In this document: one piece after another, positions 1 through 48,333 of the stretch
Position numbering within the stretch: the stretch's first letter is position 1
How the letters are laid out: each line of letters begins with the position of its first letter
DNA from: Myxocyprinus asiaticus
Taxonomy: Eukaryota; Chordata; Actinopteri; Cypriniformes; Catostomidae
Assembly (NCBI RefSeq): GCF_019703515.2
Contig: NC_059346.1
Coordinates: forward strand, 56,308,001 to 56,372,000
Reading direction: 5' to 3'
Length of the DNA: 64,000 bases
Notes under the pieces: generated by a model
What the model was told of the DNA's origin: nothing
The model's database searches: none
The model's input: the letters and a program-made list of their open reading frames with translations, nothing else
Position numbers and translations under genes: made by a program

Positions 1-404
1 AATAACAGCCATTTGTGGCCGACATCATAATCATTAATTGCAGTTTAAGTGTTGAAAATAACGCGCATTGTTTCGGAAAGATATATAAAAGTATATCGCT
101 GTGCGCGCGCGCCACTATATAAAAAGTGAAGATTGAAATTTAGGTCGTGCATGAAGATTAGTGACCACAGCAGGATGTCACAGGGATTTGTGAGCTGAGA
201 TGCATAACAAAAACAAAAACAAAAACATGTCATCCTCCCTGTCATAATAACCCATTTTGAAAGTTCGCTATAGAATTGTACAGACATTTACAGCGCTTAA
301 TATTACGTCGTTTGGTTTTATTAGTCTAAATGGTTGTGCATTGGCAAAGCAATCTGTCAAAGTCACTTTACTGATCAAATACACTATAAATCAGTCACAT
401 CATC
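1..404 (+). promoter_or_regulatory. upstream flank and probable 5' UTR of rps6ka4
   Basis: This is the sequence before the rps6ka4 start codon. Two TATA-like stretches are visible (TATAAAA at 84-90 and TATATAAAA at 116-124), separated by a short CG-rich run (about 100-113). An in-frame TAA at 387-389 lies just before the ATG at 405, so the reading frame cannot extend further upstream. Neither TATA-like stretch can be shown to be used, and part of the promoter may lie outside the window. Confidence 0.25.
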
Positions 405-36075
<35,671 letters not shown>

Positions 36076-37028
36076 CATTTCACCTCTAAATGATAAGATG
36101 CGTTGATGTGGTGAGAAAATGTAACGCAAAAGCATTTTGCAGCATGAAAAGACTTTCACCTTGAAATAGCAGATTAAGGCAACAAATTCAACATTACAAA
36201 AGAGATTGAACTTTCATCTCGAAGTGTGCAGCTGGCAAGATCAACAGTTTGTCATTGGATATTTAATCAAAGAAGAGAAATGGTGTTTTTTTTAAAGATG
36301 GTGGCTTTCTAAAAAACACGATGCCAAGGACATGATCCACTTTAGAAAAGAGACTCGGATGGCATTCCTTGTACAATATTTTGGGACGCTGTTTTGGTTT
36401 ACTCACATTTTGAGACATTTTAATGAATGTAACTATGGTGGGTATCCACATGGATTTGAAAAGATATTTAAACCGAGTTTAAGATTGAAACACATGGAAC
36501 TGGGATCGGGGAAGGGTGTAATATTAAGGAAAAAATTAGTGGTAAAGAAAGTCGTAAGAGAGCAAAGCCATATGCGAGAATTAGAGTGAACTTCTATTTA
36601 AATGTATCTTAAAGTTTTATCGATCCACTGAGCAAAGCTTTATGTGAATCATGTATAGGCTATTTACAGTCATGTTACTACTTTCAGAAGTTTTCTCAAT
36701 GTGTGCATGGTTGTAGTATTTTAAATATTTAGCATTTTAAAAAACTGGCCTATGAAGTCAGACCACACATGTTTGCCTTCACTAATCCGCCAATTACAAT
36801 GTGGGGCTTTGGACAAGGATACTGCCTCCTATCCACAGTTTTGGTCTCGATCTTTATGCCCTGTATTTTTATCTTTAGTTGTCGTGTGAAGTACATAGAG
36901 ATGACTTTATATGCTGTCACTTACTTGACTGATTTCAAAAGGTATAGAACCTTGTGAACCGGCCGAGTTTGCCGCCACCTTTATCAGACTTGTATCTGTG
37001 TACTTGAAATGCTGCGTATGCTTCTTAA
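36076..37028 (+). other. 3' flank and probable 3' UTR of rps6ka4
   Basis: Non-coding sequence after the stop codon with no recognised repeat. The first clear AATAAA after it is at 37658-37663 (CTCAATAAAGTTTTCATTG). Another lies at 40103-40108 followed by a GT-rich stretch. I cannot tell which, if either, is used. Confidence 0.35.
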
Positions 37029-37260
37029 AGGCATAGTTTGCCCTAACATGAAAGTTCTGTCATCTTCTACTCACCTTCATGTTGTTCCAAACCTGTGTGA
37101 CTTACTTTCTTCTGTGAAACACAAAATTAGATATTTTGAAGTATGTTGAAGCTGCTCTTTTCCATACAATGAAAGCAGACAGTGACCACTGGCTGTTAAG
37201 CTCAAGAAGGCACCATAAAAGTAGTATGACTTTGTGAGGAACAGACATAATTTAAGATGT
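37029..37260. mobile_element. truncated copy of the ATAGTTCACCC fold-back family
   Basis: AAAGGCATAGTTTGCCC, CATCTTCTACTCACCTTCAT and TCCAAACCTGTGTGACTTAC match the left arm of the full copies elsewhere. The right arm is absent. Confidence 0.65.
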
Positions 37261-37657
37261 TATTCACTGAAAAGTAATGTGCTAGTTCTATTTCATGCCT
37301 CCTAAATGGCTTTTTTTCTTTCTTTTTTTTAATCTGTCAAAATGACCAACAGCAGTTTATCTGTCAATGTTTAAAAAATGTGTTAACGCACAGAATCTGT
37401 TCTGCTGCAGACATGGAGAGAATAGTGATCATACTGTGTAAATTAGCACAATAATTATTCAAAATCACCTGCATTTATAACTATAGTATGTAAAAAAGGT
37501 TTCCAGTATCCAGTGAAAGGCTAAATAAAATAAAAAAAAATGTGTGATAGAGTCAATTAGAATCTAAGCATGTTCAACTAAAAAAAGAGAAGCCTCATTT
37601 TTTCCTTGGTTGAGTAGATAAATAGATAATTAATCATTTAAAATAATTTTATTTCTC

Positions 37658-37663
37658 AATAAA
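37658..37663 (+). terminator. candidate polyadenylation signal AATAAA
   Basis: AATAAA about 1.6 kb downstream of the rps6ka4 stop codon, on the sense strand, followed by TTTTCATTGTAATGG. Short AT-rich matches are common here, so support is weak. An alternative is at 40103-40108. Confidence 0.2.
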
Positions 37664-37867
37664 GTTTTCATTGTAATGGACATGACAGGTCATCCATTAT
37701 TTTTAACATCGCTTAAAATGGAAAAGGAAACTTGCGTTATTTTTAAGTTAAAGTTTTTTATTCACTTTCCATAAAAATGATATATATCGTTGTTGATAAA
37801 AAAATTCAACAAAATTGCAGTATTAGTTTTTGCTTATATTGCCAACCCCTACTTTACTATACAACAC

Positions 37868-38270
37868 TATACTGATCGACCGATAAGGGGTTTTTTAATG
37901 GCCGATGCCGATATCTAGAAAGTAGTTCTGATATATCTGATATCACACAATATGATATAATAGTAAATAATACATAAAATTGCTAACAAAAATTTTGTTT
38001 ACTTTTGTTTAGCATTATATTTACTCAATTTCACACAAAAACGTTAACTTTGTAAAAATAGAAATAAAAAACATGTAACAAAATATATTTTTTGCAGTTA
38101 CATGTTGAAGATGGCTCCTATACATGCAAGCTGGCAATTCTCTGCCATCACGGCTTCCAAAACTTATCAGACAAATGCGGAAAATTTAGCGGCCAATGCA
38201 GATAATTTAAAAATACCAAATATTGGCCCATATATATTGGCCTCGTGATGTATTAGTCGTCCACTGCTGT
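37868..38270. mobile_element. probable hAT-like element with CGACCGATA-type ends
   Basis: The left edge TGATCGACCGATAAGG with GGCCGATGCCGATAT and the right edge in reverse GTGGACGACTAATACATC with GGCCAATATATATGGG match loosely, in the style of a widespread fish hAT family. No target duplication is clear. Confidence 0.5.
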
Positions 38271-40411
38271 ACTATACTGTACTATATTTAAAAAATATAT
38301 GTATATATTTAAGCCAATTTTTATATTTATACATAGAAATTCAATAAATTTCCATCATATTGAATTATGCAATATTTAACTAAATTAAATTAATAGACTT
38401 TAATATATAAAAGTTGTATTACTTTAATTTTGTTCAAGATTACTCAATTCAATTTGATGGATATTTTTTTGTGTGTATGCTATATAGCACAAGTTGTGTG
38501 AACTACTTGTGTGGTGTTTGTCTTTTTTGGAGCTCGACAGCCTCTGTGCACTCTGTATTCCGCTGAATATCTTTGTTTCTGTTCTACAAATGAAAAGAGG
38601 TCATATGGGTTTGGAACACATGAGGGTGTGTAACCGATGACAGAATGAACTTTTTTTTTTTTTTTTTTACTATTCATTTATTCGCCTGTACACTCTTGTC
38701 TCTTCTACTTATCTGAGCGATCCAAACATCCACTGCCTGTTTAACTCTACTACCCACTGTAAGGGCTGAGGTTCACAATACAGCAATCAATCCCTCCGAT
38801 TCTCAAGGGCTTTCACAATCAGTCCATGCTGTAAGCGAGCGACCCTCTTGCACTGTGACAAGAGTGAGAGAAGAAACACATCTTTAGTTTTGCAGAATTT
38901 TATAACTTGTTGTTTAATGTACTGTACAAGCATTCAGACGTTTTTGCATTGAGTCTTTATGCTGTATGCGCTTTGTAAATCAACCAATGAACACCTGGGA
39001 TTCAGAGCACGCGAGCGGTTTTATGAAGAAGCGAGCAGGTGTCGGGTCGCAGTTAAACACCTTCAACATTGTTTAATAAACTGCACTTTCCTTTTAAGAG
39101 GTGTGAGGCTGGCAGGTATGAACAATTTAATGGTCAAACCGATTGTTTGGCGCTGTTTTTATTAAACTAATATATTCATCAGTTTTCTGTGCCAAAATAA
39201 TCAGTTAAATGGGGGATAATATAGTCTGTCTGATTAAATATATGTTTTTAGCAGTCCTTGCACACGACACTAGTCTTTACATGACTTTGTTGTGCACAAG
39301 TGATGCTTCTATCAGATTTTCATTGATGGAAACAGTTTGTGGAAAGACTGAAACAAATTCTGCACATTCGGGTCCATGTCTTTTGATTTAGTATGATTTA
39401 CTCCAAGGGGCTCTGAGGTGTAATTTTGCTCAGCATTTGTAATCAAAGTATCTTTCAGATGTGATCAGCACAATTATGCCATGCGATTAAAATTAATTGG
39501 AGTTTAGGGCTATTAAGGGATGACCTAATGAACACACTGATTTTACACTATTATTTTATGTTTATGTGAATGTAAAATCCTTTTTAATTACATCTGTCGC
39601 ACAAGTTTTGTCACGTCAGTGTGTTCTTGGCTTTAACAACTGTAATAACTTTTTATTTATTACTTTTTCTTACTCTTTATATCTTTATGTTTGGAATAGT
39701 GATTATTCCACAGTGTTATGGATTTTTGCTTCTTTTAGTTTAGTGTTTGACTTCTTTTTTTTTTTTTTTTTTTATGTGGCAAATGAATTTGTCAGTAGGA
39801 ACAAGTTGTCTTTATTAAGATCATGTGCACTGCATCACAAATTATGTTGTGTGGAAGTTATAGAAATGTACATTTTTGATTTCGGAATGTTTTAATAGAT
39901 ATGATTTTAAGTCTAAGGGTGAGCTCACTGTCTCTTTTTAATGGTTTTAGTTTCAGTTTGGACTTTCTGTGTATGTTATGTTATTGTTAGGGTTCTGATT
40001 TGCATGTTTTGATGTTTTTATTTTTTAAAAACTTTTCTTGATAACTTGAGTGTTGTCTCTGCCAAAAAAAGTTTTGTAAGATAAAAAAGAATCTTGGAGC
40101 AAAATAAAATACACGGTTATAAGAAGGCATGGTGTGCATTGTTTTGCATTAAGAACATTGTTAAATCCAAAGCATATAAAATATAGCAATATACTACAAT
40201 TTTTATAATATGCATTCACATAGAAAATTATGTGAATTTTTTTAAACCACATTTCAAATTTTTTGTGTGTGTTATGATGCATTTAATTGTGCACAGAGGG
40301 GCTTAATTTATTCAAATCAATTAAAATATGCAGTGGGATCCTAAAGGCCACTAGAAAAAATGCGTCCTCGGTATTTAGAATTTTTCTAATTTAATTTATT
40401 CAGTTTTATTA

Positions 40412-40415
<4 letters not shown>
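38271..40415. other. intergenic sequence, no gene recognised
   Basis: AT-rich with poly-T runs near 38651 and 39752. A 109-codon open frame at 39566-39895 is T-rich and hydrophobic only because of the poly-T run. An AATAAA lies at 40103-40108. Confidence 0.45.

Positions 40416-40449
<34 letters not shown>
40416..40449. repeat. TA microsatellite
   Basis: Uninterrupted (TA)n just left of a fold-back element. Confidence 0.9.
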
Positions 40450-40452
<3 letters not shown>

Positions 40453-40471
40453 TATATAATTTTTAAGTACG

Positions 40472-40993
40472 TTAAAGGAATAGTTCACCCCAAAATGATA
40501 ATTTTTTTTTCAACATTTTCTCTTATGCCGTCTCAAACTTGTATTACTTTTTTTTTTCAGTGGTACATAATGATTTTTTTTAAGGATGTATGATGTGTTT
40601 TTATCTATACAATGCAAGTCAGTAGGGTCCAAAACTTTCAAGCTCCAAATAGGACATAAAGGCAGTAGGTAATCCATACGGCTCAAGTGGTTTAATCCAT
40701 GTTTTCTGAAGAGAGGATTTGTTTTGGGTGAACAGTCCAAAATGTAACTCATTTTTCTCTATAAATCTTGACAAGTGCAGTTTCCTTGGGGCATTCATGA
40801 TTCGCATGTGCAGAGTGACAATATTTATGTCCTTTTTGGAGCTTAAAAGATGTTGGACCTTATAGACTCACATTGTATGGAGAAAAAAATCATTGTGTTC
40901 CGCAGAAGAAAGAAAGTCATGAGTTTGAGACGGCATAAGGGCATGTAAATGATGAGAGAATGAGCATTTTTGGGTGAACTATTGCTTTAATAG
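40472..40993. mobile_element. complete copy of the ATAGTTCACCC fold-back family
   Basis: The left end TTAAAGGAATAGTTCACCCC and the right end GGGTGAACTATTGCTTTAA are inverted repeats. Inner segments CAATGCAAGTCAGTAGGGTC and CTCAAACTTGTATTAC / GTCATGAGTTTGAGACGGC also pair. It is 522 bp, with no coding. Confidence 0.8.
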
Positions 40994-42053
40994 CATAACA
41001 ATGTGTGAGAAAAATAGTAAAAAAACAAAAAAAACAATATAAAGCATTTGGTATTTAGTATCGAGCTGGCTCAATTCTCCACACGTTTGTGTAAAACCTG
41101 ATGATCCAGATTGTGAAAAGTGTTGAGGTACTGTAAATAATATGTTTCATGAATATGGTAATCATTCAGTATAATGGTACTGCCACTATACTTTTTTTAA
41201 AAGGCATATAAACATAATTCATGTTACACCAAGACGGTTGAGGAGGCTAAAAGCAAAAAGGCTGTTTTTTTAATATGAGGTTTTGGACATCAATAATCTT
41301 AAACATCTACCTGAGGTGAGCAGCTGTATTATATTAAGCATTATACGCTGTAGTCTTATTATCGGTACTTTGGAAATACATGGGCTTGACTGAGGGGACA
41401 ACTGTACCAGTGTCCAGTGTACTGACCAAGGATGGATTATAGCCCAGGCCAATGGGGCCAGTTTCCAGGGGCCTTTAATTGCCAGGGGCCTTGAGAAATC
41501 CACTATCTAATTGCCAGGGGCCTTCAGAACCGCAGTGGCATAACTTCCTGAAGCAAGGCACTTTAAATGTAAAATAGATGGAGATAGATGGACAGTGCTG
41601 GAATGTATGCCAATGACTGTTGGCACAATGTGAAATAAATGAAGAAATGAGAGATGTTATTTGTTCCAGTCACCTTTTCAGCACTAATACAGCATTCTGA
41701 ATGCTTTATCACAGCTTTGAGGGCTCCAAAGAGGCTTGTGCCTCAATGCCATCCTAACCAAGGAGATTTATAATACCTGGAGAGAGCTATAGGATGGCAT
41801 TCCCATTCATCTAAATGTCAGTTGCTTTGCTGACACATGACAACTGAAAACTATTGCATTTGCATGATGCTGCATCCACACAAGTAGGTGTCAGTGTAAA
41901 GGCCAAAGTATACTTCGGTCGTCCGTGTTGCTGATCAGAACGCACACCGTATGTGTGATGCAAATTTCATCATTAGTCTGCACGGACTGCTGGAAAAATG
42001 ACAGCAGGATCATGCTAACAAGCCAAACTTTGACCCCTTGGTCCTTAACACCT
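40994..42053. other. intergenic, scattered repeat fragments only
   Basis: TTGCCAGGGGCCTT occurs twice with a third partial unit between 41455 and 41530, a short tandem unit resembling hAT-end sequence. AAGGCCAAAGTATACTTCGG near 41900 looks like the edge of a dispersed repeat. No gene is recognised. Confidence 0.4.
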
Positions 42054-42061
42054 GATAAATC

Positions 42062-42620
42062 CAACCTGGTCTCATAGTGTAAACATGACTTTATATACAT
42101 TTTGGCAAAACTTGTTATACGGAGTGGTGGTGGCATAGTGGACTAAAGCACTGAACTGGTAAGCAAAAGGTTGGTTCAATCCCCACAGCCACCACCATTG
42201 TGTCCTTGAGCAAGGCACTTAACTCCAGGTTGCTCCAGGGGGATTGCCCCTGTAATAAGGGCACTGTAAGTCACTTTGGATAAAAGCGTCTGCCAAATGC
42301 ATAAATGTAAATGTACGTGTCTCCAGGTACAATTCCCTGCAGTTTCCAGGTGAAATTAACACTAGAGGCGCTACAACCACTGTGTGTTTTATTAATTTCA
42401 CTCAAATCATGACTTCATTGGCTAATTATGAATTTATAAACACTTATTTTTCACTATATTACTTAAAAACCTCGTCTGATTACAACCTCATTTCACTCGG
42501 TCTTGGCGGCCCCTGCTGGACATTTCACTTGAAAAGTGCAGCCAAATGTGTTTTGAAGCACATAATTTCAGTTTTGCAAAAACTTTGCAATGCTCATGTA
42601 AATTTCATGAGACCAGGCTG
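42062..42620. mobile_element. hAT-like element with exact 8-bp duplication, hosting a SINE
   Basis: The ends CAACCTGGTCTCAT and, in reverse, CAGCCTGGTCTCAT are inverted repeats, and GATAAATC flanks both sides (42054-42061 and 42621-42628). The unit is 559 bp including a SINE of about 190 bp, so the original element was about 365 bp. Non-autonomous. Confidence 0.88.
42122..42313 (+). mobile_element. tRNA-derived SINE with L2-type 3' tail
   Basis: The head GGTGGCATAGTGGACTAAAG and the B-box-like GTTGGTTCAATCCCC are followed by CCTTGAGCAAGGCACTTAAC and the tail ACTTTGGATAAAAGCGTCTG with ATAAATGTAAATG. TACG on both sides (42118-42121, 42314-42317) is a short target duplication. It is inserted into the hAT-like element. 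Confidence 0.88.
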
Positions 42621-42789
42621 GATAAATCTGTGGTGATGGACCATTTAGAGAGCTACAGTTATTGGTGCCAAAGGACTTAAATGAATCTGTTATAGAATTT
42701 TAGAGGTTGTTGATGATAATGGGAAATCGGAGGCCAGCTGTTATGACTGGATGAATTTTAAAATAACTCAAAGCTTTGAGATGTGTAGG

Positions 42790-43545
42790 TCATTGCTATA
42801 TAAAATAGCTCTTTGGCTGAACTTGATTCAATTGTGGACAGTGGTTCAACAAGTTTTTTTTTTTTTTTCCAAATTAAAATTACTATGTAATCTCAACACA
42901 AACACTTTGTGTAAAAATAACCTAGTTGAATTGGGTAACCCCCAAAAAATCTTAGATGTGTCAATATAACTCAAATAAATCTCTTTTATTTCTTTATGTA
43001 CTAGCTAGTGAAAGTTAATGTTAGAATGTTAAATACATGTTGGTTGGAAGCACAACAGAGTGTAGTTTAGCAACTGTGCTATAGTTTTCACAGCAATTGC
43101 TCACTGAAGCACGCAATCAGTGTCATGTGCAACATTTATCTGCCATTGTTAGCTCAAGCTCCACTCTTCACCATAGTGGTAACCCCCAAAACTCCAACAT
43201 AACCGAAACTCTTATAAATCTCAACATAACACAACATTAAAAACTAACAATTATCCCCGTTTATATTCATCTTGCACAAAAACACATAAAAAACAAACTT
43301 AATTTTAACATGTACTCTCCCTATCGTGTCCCATGGAAAGCATGCTGGGAAAGGGAAATCCCCTGCCCAGTTTCATCAATGCTCCATTAACACCACAAAA
43401 AGTATTCATGTAGTCCCAACTCAAATGGATAAAGTAAACTTCCATTTCACAAATTTAAAGGGATAGAATGTAAAGAAATTAAGTTGCTACAAAATGTTCT
43501 AGAATTGTGTTGCTTTAGTTCATTTGAATTAAGTAAATTGAAAAT
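42790..43545 (-). repeat. dispersed repeat, inverted partner of 48596-49322
   Basis: In reverse it shares ordered blocks with 48596-49322: TTCTAGAACATTTTGT, TTGGGACTACATGAATAC, GCATGCTTTCCATG, AACACAAAGTGTTTGTGTTG, ATTACATAGTAATTTTAA. It is probably a decayed non-autonomous DNA element. Confidence 0.75.
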
Positions 43546-43559
43546 TTACTTTTAAGTAG

Positions 43560-43968
43560 CACACTAGTGGATATTAATGGATTACATGTAGTCTGGATTA
43601 TGTAATCAGATTCCAAAAATTGAGTAATTGTAATAAGATTACATTTTAAAATGTGTATCATCATACAACATAATTCCATTTTTGATTACATTACAAATCA
43701 ACCAAGGGCAATAACTAGTGTAACTCTTCAATGGAATGAACGGTATAAAGCTGTATAAAAGTCCTAGATCAAATCTAATTTTCACAACTCCTGTTTTTCT
43801 GATGAATTTTGTTGGGAAATATGCTTTTGAAACTGTAAGTCTATCCTCACAGCCTCGTTTTCTTGTACAGATACGTTCACTCATTATTGACTTCAAAGTC
43901 GGATAAAAACATCTAATCCCATCCCTATCATAATTTCTTAAAAAAAAATAAATAAAAAAAAATTATAA

Positions 43969-44003
<35 letters not shown>

Positions 44004-44400
44004 CCCTATCCTAATGTCTTAAAAATAAATTTCTTAAAATTAAAAGCATGAATGTTTTTATTATCTTCCATACTGGTAAACATAAGTGTTAGTTTTTTAT
44101 GACTCTTTAAAGTACCTTTTGTTTTACTCAGTGATTGACAAAGAGCATATTGCTGTTTATGTTCCTGCGTACTAATGTTTAATGAAAGGATTGTTGACTT
44201 AATATATTTGGTAGTACATAATACATTTAAAATTAATGATTCGATTTATCAAAACATGCAATAAGTAATCCCACAGTAATCTGATTAGATTACCTAAAAC
44301 GTGTCATTGAAAATATTACATTACCGATTACAATTTTAGTCGTGCAATTTGTAATCATTACCGGATTACATTTCAGAAGTAATGTACACAACACTGCAGC
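43560..44400. repeat. TGTAATC-rich dispersed repeat
   Basis: The words GGATTACATGTAGTC, AATCAGATT, GTAATCTGATTAGATTAC and TTACCGGATTACATTTC recur at both ends of this stretch, with a (TA)n run at 43973-44001 in the middle flanked by duplicated AATCCCTATC segments. Typical of a common fish repeat; ends not resolved. Confidence 0.55.
43973..44001. repeat. TA microsatellite between duplicated AATCCCTATC blocks
   Basis: (AT)n of about 14 units. The blocks AATCCCTATCATAATTTCTT and AATCCCTATCCTAATGTCTT lie on either side, as though a short segment was duplicated around the run. Confidence 0.85.
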
Positions 44401-44989
44401 ACGTATTTGCTCCATACATTTCAATCCCGTAATATGCTACATTGTTGTCAGAAACGAGACAAATGAAAGTTTCTATTTGACGATTATTTCAAATCTGTCC
44501 TGTCACAATGTTTTATATGCTTCTTTGATCTTTTTCCAATAAAGTATTTTCAGTTGTTTGAAATGTTAGGCATAGTTTAGAAAAGCAACAAGCCACTCAA
44601 TCCCATGCATTACAATGATTTTAAGGTGGGTAAGCGTGTTCATTGGCACAATGTACTATATTTATATTTAATTATAATAATCAACATGATAATAAAATAA
44701 ACTATATTTTAATATCAATTTGTCATTTTTTTTTACTGTTTTTATATTTGTATGTGAAGCTGTCAAACACTAACATACAGTAAACACAGACAAAATAGAA
44801 GGGGAGAGAGCACACCGCCAATGTTGATGGTCAAAGGGTGGAATTTATTATCGATTATTTATTTCATTTACTTAGGTTTTCATAAAAGGTCTTCTTAAGA
44901 TAATTCTCACATTTTCAGCTGTGACATGACAAAATGCTCCAGAGGCAACACCTTATTTCGCTCCTGCAGTACCCAGACAGCGCAGCAGA

Positions 44990-45335
44990 TGTCATTGCAA
45001 CTATTGCTGCCTCTCACTGGGCTTCTGTACACTGAGAGCAGTGGAAGAAAACGGCCCTAATGCGGCTGTCAACGTGCCATTAATCAAAGCGATGTGTAAG
45101 CGGATCATTTGCATAGGAAATTGTGATATATCGAGCATGACACAAATGGATATGAATGAAATAGTAAATCAAACAGATTCCATCAATTATAATTGTCCTC
45201 TTCTGGCTGTGACCCAAGGTCCTATTGTCGACTTCGAACACAACCACTTATTGTTTCAGAGAGGAGTCTTACAGTACATCGAGACAGGCATACAACCACA
45301 TTAGCTAAATTTACATGCAGCCTAATAATCTGTTC
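44990..45335. other. complex non-repetitive segment, possible conserved element
   Basis: Unlike its surroundings this stretch has balanced base composition, no simple repeats, an 87-codon open frame (45041-45304, + strand) and an octamer ATTTGCAT at about 45107-45114. The frame matches no family I know, and I see no splice signals that would make it an exon. It could be a regulatory element or chance. Confidence 0.25.
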
Positions 45336-45343
45336 ATAATCTG

Positions 45344-46760
45344 CAATGACGGATTAAGAATTGAGAGGCCCATGGGCCGGTCCACCATGGAGGCCCCCTC
45401 ATGACGTGTCACGTGACTACGTTCACCTTTATGCGCTACAGGACGCTTGCCAGATTTGGTTGGATTTTTTTTTTTTTTTTTTTTTGTTGAATTGATGGAA
45501 GAAACGTTTGGAGTAATGTCTAACACGGGCAATTATATGTACTTTTTAATTATGAACCGATACAAAATCATGCGTTATTAATAGGGATGTGTGCACGGTA
45601 TTCAAATACCAAAATCAATATTCGGTTATTCTGCACTTGTTTTGAGGTTTTCAGCCCGATCTGAGTCCAATGGTACCCGATAAACCTACAAGTTTTGGGT
45701 CAGTTTAAAAGTTTAAAAGAACTTCAGTATTTATTAATGCATCTCGAGACACTTGTGTTCTGTTCACCATTTGTTACGCTGCATCAAGCTTTTTCAGTGC
45801 TGGTGTCACAAATTGACATTCTGATGATGTTCAGGTTGCAAAGAGGACCTAATGTGAATGTTACGCATGATTCCAGATTGTTTTTCACCTGGCAGAGTTT
45901 CAGCGCTTAATAAATGGTAAGCCAATGGCTCTGGTGTGCAAACAATAATGCACAAGTTTTGCTAAATCATTTCAAATCAAAGCATCCCGAAGAGGTTTAT
46001 AAACCGTAGCATTCGCTGCCTCTTGGAAAGTGAACCTGCCCGGGCAGAATTAATCGTCTTCCATTAATTAAGAATAGGCCTATGATGCAGGCAGTGACAG
46101 AGATTATTTTTGTTCGACTTTAATGTGATTTTATCATTTGAAAATCTATGTATTGTGCTATTTAGGCTCATAGCTCACTGTGCACATTATTCCCTGCTAA
46201 TCTGAGATTGTGTTTGACGCATCCATGGCAATAAACGTTCATTATTCCCGAGTCCCGACTCGTGACAAATAACAGAAAACCAATCGTGAACTCTCGCGGT
46301 TCACATTAAATGCATGCAGGACTTTAACATTTTAAAGTCTTCTATACTGTTGCACGAATTCTGTCGCTTATATGAATTGAAACCATCAGCTTTGTACACA
46401 TTCAGGGTAAACTGCACCTTATCTTTGTGTTTGGAACACTGATATATACTATATTATATATCAGTGGTTTGGAAGCGTTTTGTAAATAAGACGCATTTCT
46501 CTGTAGTCCTTCAAATAAACGCGCTGCACCTGTGAGACGCAGATTCCTTTACGCGCATTCGAGTGTCTGTGCTCGCCCTGATGTAGTCCAGCAGACATTC
46601 GGCCAAACAAATGGGATTTCACATAAGGCTGACATTTACGTGGATTTATAATAGATATCTCAAAATAATTAAATAAATAATTGATTTAGAGCTTGGGGCC
46701 CTTTGGGTTTACAGGCCCCTGGGCAACGGCCCAATCGGCCTGGTGGTTAATCCGCCCCTG
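45344..46760. mobile_element. hAT element with perfect 8-bp target duplication
   Basis: The ends CAATGACGGATTAA and, in reverse, CAGGGGCGGATTAACC are inverted repeats; subterminal GAGGCCCATGGGCC and GGCCCCTGGGCAACGGCCC also correspond. ATAATCTG occurs at 45336-45343 and 46761-46768. It is 1417 bp. A 71-codon frame inside shows no transposase likeness, so the element is non-autonomous. Confidence 0.92.
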
Positions 46761-46768
46761 ATAATCTG

Positions 46769-48204
46769 TTATTAATGAAAAGTATGTAAACATCTCAATT
46801 GGACAAAAATGGGCCACTAATGAAAAGAGCTGATTCTAAGGATCTTTGCATTGTCAAACAGGGAGGCTTTGCTAAATCTCAGTAACTGTAAGGTTTTGAG
46901 CCAAAACCTTTTTTTATTCTTTCCTTCAAACTAAAATTCCAATATCATCATATGCTTAATCTGTATGGTAAACAAATTAGCACAATAAAACCATGCTAGC
47001 ATACATTCAGGACAGGGTCAAGTCACAGAACGGTTGAACTGTGTTCTCAGGACAAGCATTTTTTTTTTATAGATTTCAGGTCGAGGCAAGTTGTCGCATG
47101 CGTTTTAAATGTTAGAAATAAAATACAAAATTCAATTGATTAATTGCAATATTTGTTGGCCAGAATAATGGTTTGATGTTTTTGTATGTTACCTTTAAAA
47201 TGTTTTATGTTTCATGAATTGTTTTGCATTTCATATTTGTTTTACTGATTATATTTTGCTGAAAAGATTATGATAGGCTGTTTAATAACAAATTACCCTA
47301 AAGTGTGATGGCATGTATGCCCTGCTGTTACAGGACATGTTGTCACCAAAGGTCAATGCGTGTTAAATGAACCCTATTTTCTTTGCTGGGCAACAATCGA
47401 GGACACGTTTCATTTCAAAGGTAGATGCCTATACAAAAAAATTAAAATAAATATTCACTGTGTGTAAAAAGTGTGACAACTAGCCTTATATTTTCATTGG
47501 ATTGCAGAGTTTACACTACAAATAAACTGTCCAACTGTGATTGCAGGCAAACTGTCCCCACTCCCTGCCACACAAACACAAATATCTTCACATCAGTGCC
47601 AAAACAGAATGAATGAGCCAGCTTGCTATGTTTCTGTAGTTTGACCCGTAGTAAGTTAAAGTGTCTTACACTTTTAGGTCTAGTAGTATATTCCCTCACC
47701 GGTGCTGCTGAATTATTGAGCTTTAGGAGAGTGAGTGTGACCTCACCGGTGTCAGTAAGAGCGTTGAGCTTAATTTCATGCCATATCTTCAGATTTCTGC
47801 ATGAATTTTTCATCTCGCCTTTCCAAAAAAGCGTTCCATTATTAAAAAGCCAAATATGAGGACAGCACTATATGGACTACCCAGCACGCAGAGTTTGAGT
47901 GCATGATTGTCGCTTACAGTAACGCATCACAATTTTAGCAATCTCTTTCTCAAGCTAAAGCCCTGAGGGAGGTATAAGGCTGTCTAATGCTTACAGGTAG
48001 ATGTTTTCAGGTAAAACACTGAGGCAACATGGATGAATACCGACTGAAGACCTGATCGATTGTCTACCTATAAAATGTTTTCACCAAAGCCTTTACCTCT
48101 TACTCCAACATAAGGTATAATCTACATTAAAATGATAGTAGAACAAGATTTTTACATTTTCTAAAACAATTGTGAGCTGTGCTTGCCTGTGCAAAACTTG
48201 ACAC
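46769..48204. other. intergenic, nothing recognised
   Basis: AT-rich; short open frames on both strands near 47511-47859 have no family resemblance. GTGTGACAACTAGCC near 47470 recurs in part near 50005 (TGTGACAACTAGCCC), a possible dispersed repeat edge. Confidence 0.4.
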
Positions 48205-48333
48205 CACAATGCTAGGGTGTTGTTGCTGGTTTCCAGTTCATTGCTAAGTGGTTGGTGAGGTGTTCTGAGTGGTTTTTAGTGTATTTATGCAGTTGCTAGG
48301 GTGTTCTGGTTGTTTACTAGGTGGTTGCTTACT
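48205..48333 (+). repeat. degenerate minisatellite GTTGCTAGGGTGTTCTG-type
   Basis: Units such as CTAGGGTGTTGTTGCTGG, GTTGCTAGGGTGTTCTGG and TTTACTAGGTGGTTGCTTA follow one another with drift, about five units of 20-25 bp. Confidence 0.7.

Noticed and set aside
39566..39895. 109-codon hydrophobic open frame
   Set aside because: Its length depends on a poly-T run coding for Phe; no homology, splice sites or start context support it.
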